Below, one piece after another: positions 24,988 through 34,426 of a DNA stretch of 64,000 nt. The translations under genes were made by a program, and so were the position numbers. This DNA is from an uncultured Bacteroidota bacterium (GTDB lineage: Bacteria > Bacteroidota > Bacteroidia > Bacteroidales > P3). The stretch spans positions 1 through 64,000 of the forward strand of contig UQXW01000002.1 of assembly GCA_900545215.1 (NCBI GenBank), written 5' to 3'. Numbering within the stretch: the first letter of the stretch is position 1; every line of letters begins with the position of its first letter. Under the pieces are notes generated by a model. The model saw only the letters and a list, made by a program, of their open reading frames with translations, searched no databases and was not told the DNA's origin.

Positions 24988-26517
24988 TTAAATTGTTAAG
25001 GGTTTTATGTTCTCGTGAATGAAGTTCGCAACCTGCGATACGTTTACCCTGTGCTGTTGCATGCTGTCGCGTTCTCTTATCGTAACGGTATCGTCCTCCA
25101 AGGTCTGCGTATCTATGGTTATACAGTACGGTGTGCCTATCGCATCTTGTCTTCTGTATCGTTTTCCTATCGCATCTTTCTCGTCATACTGCACAAGGTA
25201 TTCCTGCCTCAACGTGTCGGCGATTTGTTGTGCCTTTTCCGGCATGCCGTCTTTCTTTACCAACGGCAGTATGGCTGCTTTGACAGGTGCCAACACTCTC
25301 GGAAGTCTGAGAACGACCCTTTGGGAACCGTCCGCAAGTGTTTCCTCCGTGTAGGCATGGGAGAAGACTGCAAGGAATGTTCTGTCCAATCCTATGGAAG
25401 TCTCTATGACGTATGGCACATAGCTTTCGTTCAACTCCGTATCGAAGTATTGGAGTTTCTTTCCGGAGAATTCCTGATGGCGTTTGAGGTCGAAATCCGT
25501 GCGGGAGTGAATGCCTTCCAATTCTTTGAAACCGAACGGGAACTCGAACTCGATGTCTGTCGCCGCATTGGCATAATGGGCGAGTTTTTCGTGATCGTGG
25601 AAACGGTATTTCTCTTTCGGTATTCCCAAAGCGAGATGCCACTTCATTCTTGTCTCTTTCCAATACTCGAACCACTTCATTTCCTCTCCCGGACGTACGA
25701 AGAATTGCATTTCCATTTGCTCGAATTCTCTCATTCGGAAGATGAACTGACGTGCAACGATTTCATTTCGGAAAGCTTTGCCTATCTGGGCTATTCCGAA
25801 AGGTATCTTCATTCTTCCTGTCTTCTGAACGTTGAGATAGTTGACGAATATTCCTTGTGCCGTTTCGGGACGCAGGTATATGGTGTCGGCTTCTTCGCTG
25901 ACGGAACCCACCTTTGTTGCAAACATAAGGTTGAATTGTCTGACCTCCGTCCAATTCCTCGTTCCGGAAATAGGACATACGATGCCTAATTCTTCTATCA
26001 GGGCTTTTATTCCCGCAAGGTCGTTTCTGCCCATAAGGTCTGCATATCGTTTTCTTATGTCTTCTATCTTTGCCTTATGCTCCAAAACTCTTGCATTGGT
26101 GTTGAGGAATTGTTCTTTGTCGAAAGCGTCGCCGAATTTCTTTGCAGCCTTTTCGCATTCCTTGTTTATCTTTTCCTCGATTTTCGCCATGTGGTCTTCA
26201 ATCAGCACATCGGCACGGTAACGCTTCTTCGAGTCTTTGTTATCTATCAAAGGGTCGTTGAAAGCGTCCACATGACCGGAGGCTTTCCATATCGTGGGGT
26301 GCATGAATATCGCAGAATCTATGCCGACTATGTTGTCGTGCATGCGTGTCATGGATTTCCACCAATATTGCTTTATGTTGTTTTTCAATTCCACGCCGTT
26401 CTGTCCGTAATCGTAAACGGCACTCATTCCGTCGTATATTTCGCTGGACGGAAAGACGAAACCGTATTCCTTGGCGTGGGAACTTATCTTTTTGAACAAA
26501 TCTTCTTTTGCTGCCAT
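24988..26517 (-). CDS. glyS: Glycyl-tRNA synthetase (alpha2 type)
   Basis: A 509-residue class II aminoacyl-tRNA synthetase that charges tRNA-Gly. Class II signatures are LRPETAQGIFVNYLNV, FRNEIVARQFIFRMREFEQME (motif 2) and ETSIGLDRTFLAVF (motif 3 region). The C-terminal anticodon-binding domain begins near RVLAPVKAAILPL. It is the homodimeric GRS1 form, not the bacterial alpha2beta2 form, as is common in Bacteroidota. It lies 81 bp from rho and may be co-transcribed with it. Confidence 0.95.
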   Translation of the reverse strand: MAAKEDLFKKISSHAKEYGFVFPSSEIYDGMSAVYDYGQNGVELKNNIKQYWWKSMTRMHDNIVGIDSAIFMHPTIWKASGHVDAFNDPLIDNKDSKKRYRADVLIEDHMAKIEEKINKECEKAAKKFGDAFDKEQFLNTNARVLEHKAKIEDIRKRYADLMGRNDLAGIKALIEELGIVCPISGTRNWTEVRQFNLMFATKVGSVSEEADTIYLRPETAQGIFVNYLNVQKTGRMKIPFGIAQIGKAFRNEIVARQFIFRMREFEQMEMQFFVRPGEEMKWFEYWKETRMKWHLALGIPKEKYRFHDHEKLAHYANAATDIEFEFPFGFKELEGIHSRTDFDLKRHQEFSGKKLQYFDTELNESYVPYVIETSIGLDRTFLAVFSHAYTEETLADGSQRVVLRLPRVLAPVKAAILPLVKKDGMPEKAQQIADTLRQEYLVQYDEKDAIGKRYRRQDAIGTPYCITIDTQTLEDDTVTIRERDSMQQHRVNVSQVANFIHENIKPLTI

Positions 26518-26598
26518 ATCTTATTATGTGTTTTGTATTATTGCTTCCCGCCAACCCGTGTTGCACAAGCAATTCGGGGGATTGGCACAGAAACACCT

Positions 26599-28410
26599 TT
26601 AACTGTTCATCGTTACGAGGAATTCTTCGTTCGTTTTGGTATCTTTCATTCTTCCCTTTATCAAATCCATCGCTTCCTGCGAGTTCATGTCCGCAATGTG
26701 GTTGCGGAGTATCAGCATGCGATCCCAAACGACTTTGTTAAGCAACAAATCGTCCCTTCGGGTGGAGGACAATACGAGGTCGATTGCAGGGTAAATGCGT
26801 TTGTTCGAGAGTTTTCGGTCTAATTGCAACTCCATGTTACCGGTGCCTTTGAACTCTTCGAATATCACTTCGTCCATTTTGGAACCTGTTTCGGTAAGTG
26901 CCGTGGCTATGATGGTGAGAGAGCCTCCGTTCTCTATGTTGCGGGCTGCTCCGAAGAAGCGTTTGGGCTTTTGAAGTGCGTTTGCTTCAACTCCTCCGGA
27001 GAGGACTTTGCCCGATGCAGGTGCAACGGTGTTGTATGCTCGTGCAAGCCTTGTTATGGAATCCAACACGATGACTACGTCATGTCCGCACTCCGTCATG
27101 CGTTTTGCTTTCTCCAAAACGATGTTTGCTATACGTACATGCCTGTCCGCAGGCTCATCGAAGGTTGAAGCTATCACTTCCGCATTAACCGTTCTCTGCA
27201 TATCTGTAACCTCTTCCGGACGTTCGTCTATAAGAAGAACGATAAGATATACGTCGGGGTGGTTTGCGGCTATTGCATTGGCTATTTCTTTCAACAGGGT
27301 CGTCTTTCCCGTTTTCGGAGGTGCCACTATCAAAGCACGCTGCCCTTTTCCTATCGGTGTGAAGAGGTCGATTATTCTGGTGGAAAGGGTTTCCTGTTTA
27401 TGATGGCAAAGGTCGAATTTCTCATCCGGAAACAATGGTGTGAGGTAATCGAAAGGTATGCGGTCTCTCACAAGTTCGGCAGGTCTGCCGTTTATCGTTT
27501 CGGCTTTAATTAGAGGGAAGTATTTTTCACCGTCTTTCGGAGGTCGTATGCTTCCGCAGACGGTGTCTCCCGTTTTCATGCCGAAATATTTTATTTGCGA
27601 CTGGGAAACATATATATCGTCGGGGGAGTTGAGGTAATTGTAATCGGAGGAACGCAAGAAGCCGTATCCGTCAGGCATTATCTCCAATACCCCTTCGGCA
27701 TCTATAAGTCCTTCTATATCGAAGTTGAATTCCGGTTTCTTCGTCCCCACAGGCCTTTGCTCGTTTCGGCTCTCGAATTTTTTGCTATCGGACTTCGTCG
27801 TTTCTTCTCGAAGCTCCGTTTCTTCCATCGGCTGTTCTTTCTCTGCCGTTACCGCTGCTTCTTCTGTATCGACAGGCTTTTTTTCTTCGCTTTTGGTATT
27901 CGGTTGAGCCGAGGAAGTCGCTTTGGCTGTACTGTTAAGGAAAGATGACAGACTTTCTTCACCTGAAATCATTGTTTCCGGAACAGGGCGTTCCTTTCTT
28001 GCTGCAAGAGGATTGAAATCAGGTATGAACAAGTCGTCCATCTTCGGTATTTCGGGAATGTCTTTGAGTTTCAACTCCTTGATTTCCGGTTCGGAAATTT
28101 TTGCTTTTTGTTTTGTCGCTTTCTTTTGAGTTTTCGGTGTCTCGATTGCCTCGGTGTCTGCCGTTGCTTCGGCTTTCTTCGTATTGCTTTCGGCTATCGG
28201 CTTTGGTTTCAAGCGGGTTCTCGGCTTTTTCACTGCAACGGCAGTGTTTTCCTGCTCCGTCGTCTTCGCCTCTTCTTTGGCTTGACTATCCAATATCTTA
28301 TAAACGATTTCTTGTGCCGTGAGACGGCTTATTTTAGAGATGTTCATGGCCTTGGCTATCGCCCTAAGCTCGTCTATGGACCTCTCTTCCAATTGAGATT
28401 TGTTGTACAT
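26599..28410 (-). CDS. rho: Transcription termination factor Rho with long N-terminal insert
   Basis: A 603-residue hexameric RNA helicase, compared with about 420 in Escherichia coli. The SAP-like Rho_N domain (residues 1-45) is followed by about 190 residues of low-complexity, Lys/Glu/Thr-rich sequence (45-235). The primary RNA-binding cold-shock domain comes next ([15 protein letters not shown]), then the RecA-type motor with Walker [12 protein letters not shown] and [13 protein letters not shown]. The secondary RNA site and the end [15 protein letters not shown] are normal. Inserts of this kind are usual in Bacteroidota Rho and may help bind RNA or condense. The promoter is at 28527-28534. 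Confidence 0.96.
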   Translation of the reverse strand: MYNKSQLEERSIDELRAIAKAMNISKISRLTAQEIVYKILDSQAKEEAKTTEQENTAVAVKKPRTRLKPKPIAESNTKKAEATADTEAIETPKTQKKATKQKAKISEPEIKELKLKDIPEIPKMDDLFIPDFNPLAARKERPVPETMISGEESLSSFLNSTAKATSSAQPNTKSEEKKPVDTEEAAVTAEKEQPMEETELREETTKSDSKKFESRNEQRPVGTKKPEFNFDIEGLIDAEGVLEIMPDGYGFLRSSDYNYLNSPDDIYVSQSQIKYFGMKTGDTVCGSIRPPKDGEKYFPLIKAETINGRPAELVRDRIPFDYLTPLFPDEKFDLCHHKQETLSTRIIDLFTPIGKGQRALIVAPPKTGKTTLLKEIANAIAANHPDVYLIVLLIDERPEEVTDMQRTVNAEVIASTFDEPADRHVRIANIVLEKAKRMTECGHDVVIVLDSITRLARAYNTVAPASGKVLSGGVEANALQKPKRFFGAARNIENGGSLTIIATALTETGSKMDEVIFEEFKGTGNMELQLDRKLSNKRIYPAIDLVLSSTRRDDLLLNKVVWDRMLILRNHIADMNSQEAMDLIKGRMKDTKTNEEFLVTMNS

Positions 28411-28839
28411 GCTTAATCAATGTAAGTTTGCCGCTCATGGAAAGCGGATATTCTCCTAATAAATCATTAAAATGGAAATTTGTCATTTGCGTCGCACGAT
28501 TTCACAACGCTGATTCTTTGACCGTGCAAAAGTACAAAAAAAATCAATCCGACAAAATCACAATCGGAAAAAATATTACATTTGCAGGTAATGAGACGCA
28601 AGTTCAACTCATCAACAAATCGGATAAAGAGAAGCAGGGACAAAAAAGCAATCTTGGAGGAATGATTGTTTTCATTTGCCTGTGCTTTTGTCGAATTGAT
28701 AAAACAAGAATATATACATCATTATTTCCTTAATAATGAAACAAGGGTACAAAAAGAGAATTTCGGCGGAATTTTTTCGTGTTTTGAGGTGATTTTCGTG
28801 CAAAACGGCACTTTCAAAATGATAAGAAGATTGCCTCGA
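28411..28839. promoter_or_regulatory. Divergent promoter region ahead of rho
   Basis: The minus strand carries TACTTTTG at 28527-28534 (rho promoter, leader about 110 nt). The plus strand carries TACATTTG at 28578-28585, pointing away from rho. The remaining bases show no gene beyond the very small frame at 28591. Confidence 0.6.
28591..28665 (+). CDS. Possible 24-residue basic peptide, leaderless
   Basis: ATG 28591 opens a frame ending TGA 28663-28665, coding MRRKFNSSTNRIKRSRDKKA and four more residues, rich in Arg and Lys. A perfect -7 box ends six bases before it, so the transcript would start at or near the ATG. This may be chance. Confidence 0.2.
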   Translation: MRRKFNSSTNRIKRSRDKKAILEE

Positions 28840-29280
28840 ATGAAAAAACGGCGTTTTTTCTGAAGAAAACGAAGTCTTTTGACTCGAAAGACTTCGTTTT
28901 AGCATCACTAACTCTTCGTTTTTTCGGAAAAAGACGGCGTTTTTCGACCGTCAAAACGCCGTCTTTTTCCGGTCGGTCTTCGATATGTTTGCAAGGTGTT
29001 GAAATACAATCTTTTGCTTAACCCTTGAATACTCCGAAAATTTCGAGTAATTTCCCTCCGGCGGAAAATTCGTGAGCTATGGAGTTAAAGGAATTGAAAA
29101 TCGTTAATCCGCAATACTTACAGAGGAGCCTAATTGATAAAGAATGTGAAGAGGGTATAGGGGCATTTTGCGAACACAGATAACACGGATTGAAAAGATA
29201 CTCTCTATTTTTTTCTGTTTTAGTGATGGAAACCGTGAGAAATTCATACCTTTGCAAGGAAAAATTTCAATAAATATAAG
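28840..29280 (+). repeat. Conserved LRR-gene upstream module, copy B
   Basis: Two strong hairpins (arms 28866-28879/28887-28900, 14 bp; and 28926-28943/28953-28970, 18 bp, core GACGGCGTTTT) are followed by about 300 bp sharing ordered blocks with copy A at 1-386, including gaaaatcgttaat, tgataaagaatgt and the promoter context ttcatacctttgcar. The -7 box TACCTTTG is at 29247-29254. Both hairpins could stop upstream transcription. Confidence 0.78.
29247..29254 (+). promoter_or_regulatory. Promoter -7 box of the second LRR gene
   Basis: TACCTTTG, 26 bp before ATG 29281, in the same sequence context as the promoter at 341-348. Confidence 0.78.
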
Positions 29281-30690
29281 ATGAGAACACAAAGATCAGG
29301 CAAGCCACTGTGCCATTTTCCCTACATCCATCAAGGAAAAACACTCTACTACGACATCACCTCCGGCAATACGGTTGCAGTAACTCGTTCCGGTGACGTA
29401 AGTGGTTATGTTGTCATACCGTCAACCGTAACCTACAACGGCATGACGTATAGCGTTACTTCCATCGGAGGTGAGGCGTTTTACGGTTGCAGCGGTTTGA
29501 CATCGGTAACCATACCGAACAGCGTTATTTCCATAGGAGGTTTTGCGTTTAGCGGTTGTAGCGGTTTGACATCGGTAACCATACCGAACAGCGTTACTTC
29601 CATCGGAGAGAGTGCGTTTAGCGGTTGCAGCGGTTTGACCTCGGTAACCATACCGAACAGCATTACTTCCATCGGAGAGAGTGCGTTTAGCGGTTGCAGC
29701 GGTTTGACTTCGGTAACCATACCGAATAGCGTTACTTCCATCGGCTGGGGTGCGTTTAGAGGTTGCAGCGGTTTGACATCGGTAACCATACCGAACAGTG
29801 TTACTTCTATCGGAAATGGTGCGTTTTACGATTGCAGCAGTTTGACTTCAATAAATGTCGCTTCGGACAATACGCATTATTCATCGATAGACGGAGTGTT
29901 GTACAATTACGCTCAAGATACTTTGATACAATGCCCGTGTGCAAAAACTTCGGTAACCATACCGAACAGCGTTACTTCCATAGGAGAGGAGGCGTTTTAC
30001 GGTTGCAGCGGTTTGACTTCGGTAACCATACCGAACAGTGTTACTTCCATAGGAAATAGTGCGTTTTGGGGTTGCAGCGGCTTGACTTCGGTTACCATTC
30101 CGAACAGCGTTACCTCCATCGGAGGTTCTGCGTTTAGCGATTGCAGCGGTTTGACTTCAATAAATGTCGCTTCGGGAAATACGCATTATTCATCGATAGA
30201 TGGAGTGTTGTACAATTATACTCAAGATACTTTGATACAATGCCCGGGTGCAAAAACTTCGGTAACCATACCGAATAGTGTTACTTCCATAGGAAATAGT
30301 GCGTTTGATGGTTGCAGCGGTTTGACTTCGGTTACTATACCGAACAGCGTTACTTCCATCAGAGAGTGGGTGTTTAGAGATTGCAGCAGTTTAACTTCGG
30401 TAACCATACCGAACAGCGTTACTTCCATCGGAGAAGGTGCGTTTTGGGGTTGCAGCGGTTTAACTTCGGTAACCATACCGAATAGCGTTACTTCCATCGA
30501 ATGGTATGCGTTTCATCGTTGCCGCGGCTTGACTTCTGTTAGATGTTTGGCAGTAATGCCACCGTCAATCGATACTTCATTCTCCGACGTTCCTTCGACT
30601 TGCATTTTGACGGTGCCTCGCGGAAGTCTTGGTGCTTATGCAGGAAGTGATTGGAACAAATACTTTGCAGAACGCATTTCGGAGGAGTAG
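29281..30690 (+). CDS. BspA-like LRR protein, cut short by an in-frame TAG
   Basis: A 469-residue protein with an N-terminal BspA domain ([15 protein letters not shown]...[16 protein letters not shown]) and about 14 LRR_5 repeats ([23 protein letters not shown]). Two [18 protein letters not shown] segments interrupt them. The usual signal peptide is missing: the protein starts [18 protein letters not shown]. The frame ends at TAG 30688-30690 after the LRR capping segment ([22 protein letters not shown]). The same frame then continues for 254 codons into a repeat domain and a T9SS sorting domain (next feature). Either the gene is decaying or the two halves are made separately. As it stands, this half lacks both export signals. 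Confidence 0.85.
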   Translation: MRTQRSGKPLCHFPYIHQGKTLYYDITSGNTVAVTRSGDVSGYVVIPSTVTYNGMTYSVTSIGGEAFYGCSGLTSVTIPNSVISIGGFAFSGCSGLTSVTIPNSVTSIGESAFSGCSGLTSVTIPNSITSIGESAFSGCSGLTSVTIPNSVTSIGWGAFRGCSGLTSVTIPNSVTSIGNGAFYDCSSLTSINVASDNTHYSSIDGVLYNYAQDTLIQCPCAKTSVTIPNSVTSIGEEAFYGCSGLTSVTIPNSVTSIGNSAFWGCSGLTSVTIPNSVTSIGGSAFSDCSGLTSINVASGNTHYSSIDGVLYNYTQDTLIQCPGAKTSVTIPNSVTSIGNSAFDGCSGLTSVTIPNSVTSIREWVFRDCSSLTSVTIPNSVTSIGEGAFWGCSGLTSVTIPNSVTSIEWYAFHRCRGLTSVRCLAVMPPSIDTSFSDVPSTCILTVPRGSLGAYAGSDWNKYFAERISEE

Positions 30691-31455
30691 ATTTTAGAAT
30701 TTAATGCTTCGGCAAATGATGCAACCTTTGGCAGCGTTGCCATAAGCACGGGAGAGAGTTGCAATGAGAAAATCATGACTGCCACTCCTGAATCGTGTTA
30801 TCGCTTTGTTGCATGGAATGATGGTAATACGAATAACCCTCGCACCATTAGGGTAACGCAAGATACGACATTGACAGCGAACTTCGAAAGAGCTGTTTAT
30901 ACTCAAGCAATAAGCCATGTCATCTGCGAGGGAACGACTTATACCGAGAACGGTTTCAACGTTAGCGAGGCTGGAACATATACGCAAAACTTGCAAAGCG
31001 TTAACGGTTGCGACAGTATCGTAACACTGAACTTGACAGTCAACCCTACGTACAACATCACGATAGATGCAAGCATAAACGAGGGTGAGACGTATGAGGA
31101 GAACGGTTTCAGCGAAAGCGAAGCGGGAACATACGTTCATACACTTCAAAGCGAGTTCGGTTGCGACAGCGTGATAACGCTCAACCTGACAGTGAACTCG
31201 TCATTGACCGATGTCGTTGCGAACGCAGTCGAAGTTTCGTTGTATCCTAATCCTGCGAGGGCTTATACAACGTTGAAAGTCGAGGGCTTGAAAGAACAAA
31301 CGCCGGTGTATTTGTTCGACATTCAAGGACGCAAACTCAAAGAATATATCATGAACATTGGTCAGGAGACATTGCGAATAGATCTCGGCGATTTGCCGAA
31401 GGGTGTATATACAATCATGCTCGGCAGCACGACGAAGAAGTTGATAGTGGAGTAA
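30691..31455 (+). pseudogene. Orphaned C-terminal part with T9SS sorting domain
   Basis: This stays in frame with the LRR gene after the TAG. It codes an InlB/Flg_new-like repeat (ANDATFGSVAIS...YRFVAWNDGNTNNPRTI), two related segments (GTTYTENGFNVSEAGTY and GETYEENGFSESEAGTY, each closing with GCDS-TLNLTVN), and a type A T9SS sorting domain. That domain is marked by VSLYPNPARAYTTLKV, VYLFDIQGRKLKEY and LPKGVYTIMLG...KKLIVE. The first internal ATG is 30775. With one base changed at the TAG it would form a 724-residue surface protein of ordinary layout. Confidence 0.85.
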
Positions 31456-31484
31456 GCAGTAAGCAAGAATACTGCAAACGCAGC

Positions 31485-31520
31485 GAAGCCGCAGGCATTA
31501 TTGCCTGCGGCTTTCTTGTT
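31485..31520 (+). terminator. Terminator after the second LRR locus
   Basis: Arms GAAGCCGCAGGC and GCCTGCGGCTTTC around a six-base loop, followed by TTTCTTGTT. Confidence 0.88.
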
Positions 31521-31613
31521 ATTGCCTAAGTTCAACTCATATAAGTGGGAAAACCCAAAACAAAAGCTCAAAGCAAGAGAGAGAAATTCCCTTTCCTGTT
31601 CGAGGCTGAAAAA

Positions 31614-31824
31614 TGACCATCTTTGAATTCGATACAGTAATCTGCAAGAAGCATAAGAAAGCATTGCTTGATGGAAAGGAAGCAAAGTCATCGACAAGAG
31701 CAGTGATAGAGAAACTGAAACCAAATGAACCAAGAGAAAACTCGGTTTTCCAACTCCTCTTGAATATTTTTTCGCTAACTTTGCAACCATTACAAATGGT
31801 CTAACCGATAAGTTGCATTTGTGA
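31614..31824 (+). pseudogene. IS30-family transposase relic, internally deleted
   Basis: Codes FEFDTVICKKHKKALL, matching the first catalytic Asp region of IS30 transposases (usually DTVIGKNHKxALL). It then skips to the C-terminus in another frame, KLGFPTPLEYFFANFATIT and NGLTDKLHL-stop at 31822. The last 90 bp match the relic at 21942-22138 in inverted orientation. It is non-functional. Confidence 0.8.
31776..31783 (+). promoter_or_regulatory. Candidate namZ promoter -7 box inside the IS30 relic
   Basis: TAACTTTG matches TAnnTTTG and lies 72 bp before ATG 31855. The same place in the other IS30 relic reads TAATTTTG, so the box may have been carried in by the element. Confidence 0.5.
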
Positions 31825-31854
31825 GTGGAATTCAGCAGATTATATAAAGCGGAT

Positions 31855-33042
31855 ATGAAAAAAGAGAAAATTTTTGTACTGTGTTTGCTTGCTGCATTTT
31901 GTTGCTCAGGCATTTATGCACAGAAAGAAGAAAATGATTTCAAACTCGGTGCCGAAAGAATGGAAAAATATCTGCCATTATTGGAGGGTAAGAAAGTCGG
32001 TATCGTGGCAAACCAGACCTCTGTGGTGAGAAATTCCGAGGGAGCGTATGTGCATTTGTTGGATACGCTTTTGGCAAGAGGTGTGAATGTGGTTTGTGTG
32101 TTTTCTCCGGAGCATGGTTTCAGGGGAAATGTGGAAGCGGGTGCGAGTGTGAAGAGCGGAAAGGATTTGAAGACGGGTGTGAATGTGATTTCGCTTTACG
32201 GTAAGAATAAAAAGCCTTCAAAGGAACAGGTTGAACTGTGCGACATAGTGCTTTTCGACTTACAGGACGTGGGGTGCAGGTTCTATACATATATATCTAC
32301 GTTGCATTACGTCATGGAGGCTTGTTGCGAGAACAACAGACCCGTTATCGTTCTCGACCGCCCCAATCCAAATGATTTTGTCGATGGTCCGGTTTTGCAA
32401 TCGGAATACAAGTCGTTCGTAGGCATGCATTGCGTTCCCGTTGTGTATGGTTTGACAATAGGGGAATATGCTTTGATGATAAACGGTGAGGGGTGGTTGA
32501 AAGGGAAGTGTCATTGCGATTTGACTTTGGTGCCTTTACAGGCTTGGTTTCACGATATGGAAGAGGTATATAGGTTGCCTGTGGCTCCGAGTCCGAACCT
32601 GCCGACGGCAAAGGCTGTTGCTCTTTATCCGTCTCTGTGTCTCTTTGAGGGTACAACGGTAAGCGTAGGACGGGGAACGGACAGACCTTTTGAAATCATA
32701 GGCTTTCCGAACTACGAGGATACGGCTTTCTGCTTTATTCCTCGCTCGATAAAGGGTGTAAGCGAGAACCCGCCGTACAAGAACGAGAAATGTTACGGCA
32801 AAGAGAACCTTGAAATAAAAGAACGGCAACTGAACCTTTCGTTTCTGACGGATATGTATTCGCATTGCAAGAACAAGGATAAATTCTTCAACGCTTTTTT
32901 CGATAAATTGGCAGGAACGAACGAGCTGAAAGAACAGATAAAGGCTCACCTCGGTGAGGAAGAAATACGAAAGACTTGGAGCAAAGGCTTGGACGAATAC
33001 AAGAAAATCAGAGAGAAGTACGTGGTTTACAAAAGAAATTGA
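31855..33042 (+). CDS. namZ: Exo-beta-N-acetylmuramidase NamZ family (DUF1343, GH171)
   Basis: A 395-residue secreted enzyme with a signal peptide (KKEKIFVLCLLAAFCCSGIYA) counted from ATG 31855. The ATG at 31825 belongs to the IS-derived leader. DUF1343 landmarks are GKKVGIVANQTSV, VFSPEHGFRGNVEAGASV, LFDLQDVGCRFYTYISTL, VLDRPNP, PSPNLPTAKAVALYPSLCLFEGT and SVGRGTDRPFEIIG. In Bacillus subtilis and Tannerella forsythia this family releases terminal MurNAc from peptidoglycan fragments, for cell-wall recycling in the periplasm or outside the cell. The family assignment is firm. Transport and kinase partners are not in the window. Confidence 0.9.
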   Translation: MKKEKIFVLCLLAAFCCSGIYAQKEENDFKLGAERMEKYLPLLEGKKVGIVANQTSVVRNSEGAYVHLLDTLLARGVNVVCVFSPEHGFRGNVEAGASVKSGKDLKTGVNVISLYGKNKKPSKEQVELCDIVLFDLQDVGCRFYTYISTLHYVMEACCENNRPVIVLDRPNPNDFVDGPVLQSEYKSFVGMHCVPVVYGLTIGEYALMINGEGWLKGKCHCDLTLVPLQAWFHDMEEVYRLPVAPSPNLPTAKAVALYPSLCLFEGTTVSVGRGTDRPFEIIGFPNYEDTAFCFIPRSIKGVSENPPYKNEKCYGKENLEIKERQLNLSFLTDMYSHCKNKDKFFNAFFDKLAGTNELKEQIKAHLGEEEIRKTWSKGLDEYKKIREKYVVYKRN

Positions 33043-33043
33043 T

Positions 33044-33051
33044 TATCTTTG
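33044..33051 (+). promoter_or_regulatory. ffh promoter -7 box
   Basis: TATCTTTG directly after the namZ stop, 43 bp before ATG 33095. Confidence 0.65.
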
Positions 33052-33094
33052 CAGGACGAAACAGCCGTATGGCAAGAGTGAATTTGTAGGATAT

Positions 33095-34417
33095 ATGTTT
33101 GAAAATCTATCAGAAAAGTTCGATAAAGCCTTTAAGGTAATCAAGGGTAAAGGAAAGATAAACGAGATAAACATAGCCGAATCGTTGAAGGAGGTTCGCA
33201 AGGCTTTAATAGATGCGGACGTAAGCTACTCCATAGCGAAGGAGTTCTGTGCAACGGTAAAAGAAAAGGCTTTGGGCAGGAATGTCCTTACTGCTCTCGA
33301 ACCCGGACAGTTGATGGTCAAAATCGTGAAAGACGAGCTTACGGAATTGATGGGTGGCGAGAGTCAGGGGATAAACCTTAACGGTAAGCCGGCTGTTATT
33401 CTTATTGCAGGTTTGCAAGGTAGCGGTAAGACGACTTTCTCTGCCAAACTTGCGAATTTTCTGAAAACGAAAAAGAACAAGAAAGTGCTTCTTGTCGCAG
33501 GGGACGTTTACAGACCTGCCGCAATAGAGCAGTTGAAGGTTTTGGGTGAACAAATCGGCACGGAGGTTTATACGGAAGAAGAATCGAAAGACCCTGTCCG
33601 CATTGCTCAAAACGCCATTGCTCTTGCAAAGTCAAAGAACATGGATGTCGTGATTGTCGATACTGCCGGACGTTTGGCTGTTGACGAACAGATGATGACG
33701 GAAATTTACAATGTGAAGCAGGCAATCAATCCGAGCGAAACATTGTTCGTTGTCGATTCGATGACCGGTCAGGACGCAGTAAACACAGCCAAGGCGTTCA
33801 ATGAAAAGATAGATTACGACGGAGTCGTCCTTACGAAACTCGATGGCGACACAAGAGGCGGTGCTGCGTTGACGATAAAACACGTTGTCAACAAACCGAT
33901 AAAGTTCGTCGGTCTCGGCGAAAAGATGGCAGACTTGGATGTTTTCCACCCCGACCGTATGGCTTCCCGTATCCTCGGCATGGGAGACATCGTTTCCTTG
34001 GTTGAAAAGGCACAAGCGGAATACGATGAAGAGCAGGCACGACGACTTACCAAGAAAATAAAGTCCAACGAGTTCGATTTCGATGATTTCATCTCGCAGA
34101 TTGCACAAATAAAGAAGATGGGTAATTTGAAAGATTTGGTGAGCATGATACCGGGACTCGGTAAGATGATGAAAGATGTGGAAATAGACAACGACGCTTT
34201 CAAATATATCGAAGCCATGATAGGTTCCATGACGCCATACGAAAGAAAGAACCCTGCGAAGATAGACACTTCGCGTCGTCGCCGCATAGCCAGAGGAAGC
34301 GGCACCACGATAGAAGAAGTCAACCGCCTGATGAAGCAGTTTGAAGAGACACGCAAGATGATGAAAATGATGAGCGGTGGTAAGTTCAATGGTATGAAAA
34401 ACATTAGAAGGAGGTAA
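33095..34417 (+). CDS. ffh: Signal recognition particle protein Ffh (SRP54)
   Basis: A 440-residue GTPase that binds signal sequences on ribosomes and brings them to FtsY at the membrane. ATG 33095 (MFENLSEKFDKAFKVI) gives the standard N-terminus; the frame open upstream from 32954 overlaps namZ. The NG domain shows GLQGSGKTTFSAKLA, DTAGRLAVDEQMM and TKLDGDTRGGAAL. The methionine-rich M domain has SMIPGLGKMMKD and SRRRRIARGSGT for 4.5S RNA binding. It is followed 9 bp later by folD. Confidence 0.97.
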   Translation: MFENLSEKFDKAFKVIKGKGKINEINIAESLKEVRKALIDADVSYSIAKEFCATVKEKALGRNVLTALEPGQLMVKIVKDELTELMGGESQGINLNGKPAVILIAGLQGSGKTTFSAKLANFLKTKKNKKVLLVAGDVYRPAAIEQLKVLGEQIGTEVYTEEESKDPVRIAQNAIALAKSKNMDVVIVDTAGRLAVDEQMMTEIYNVKQAINPSETLFVVDSMTGQDAVNTAKAFNEKIDYDGVVLTKLDGDTRGGAALTIKHVVNKPIKFVGLGEKMADLDVFHPDRMASRILGMGDIVSLVEKAQAEYDEEQARRLTKKIKSNEFDFDDFISQIAQIKKMGNLKDLVSMIPGLGKMMKDVEIDNDAFKYIEAMIGSMTPYERKNPAKIDTSRRRRIARGSGTTIEEVNRLMKQFEETRKMMKMMSGGKFNGMKNIRRR

Positions 34418-34426
34418 AATAAGGAT

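Noticed and set aside
30688..30690. TAG as a recoded sense codon (pyrrolysine-like)
   Set aside because: TAG is an ordinary stop in neighbouring genes such as secG and the S41 protease gene, only one occurrence is involved, and no recoding genes are in the window.
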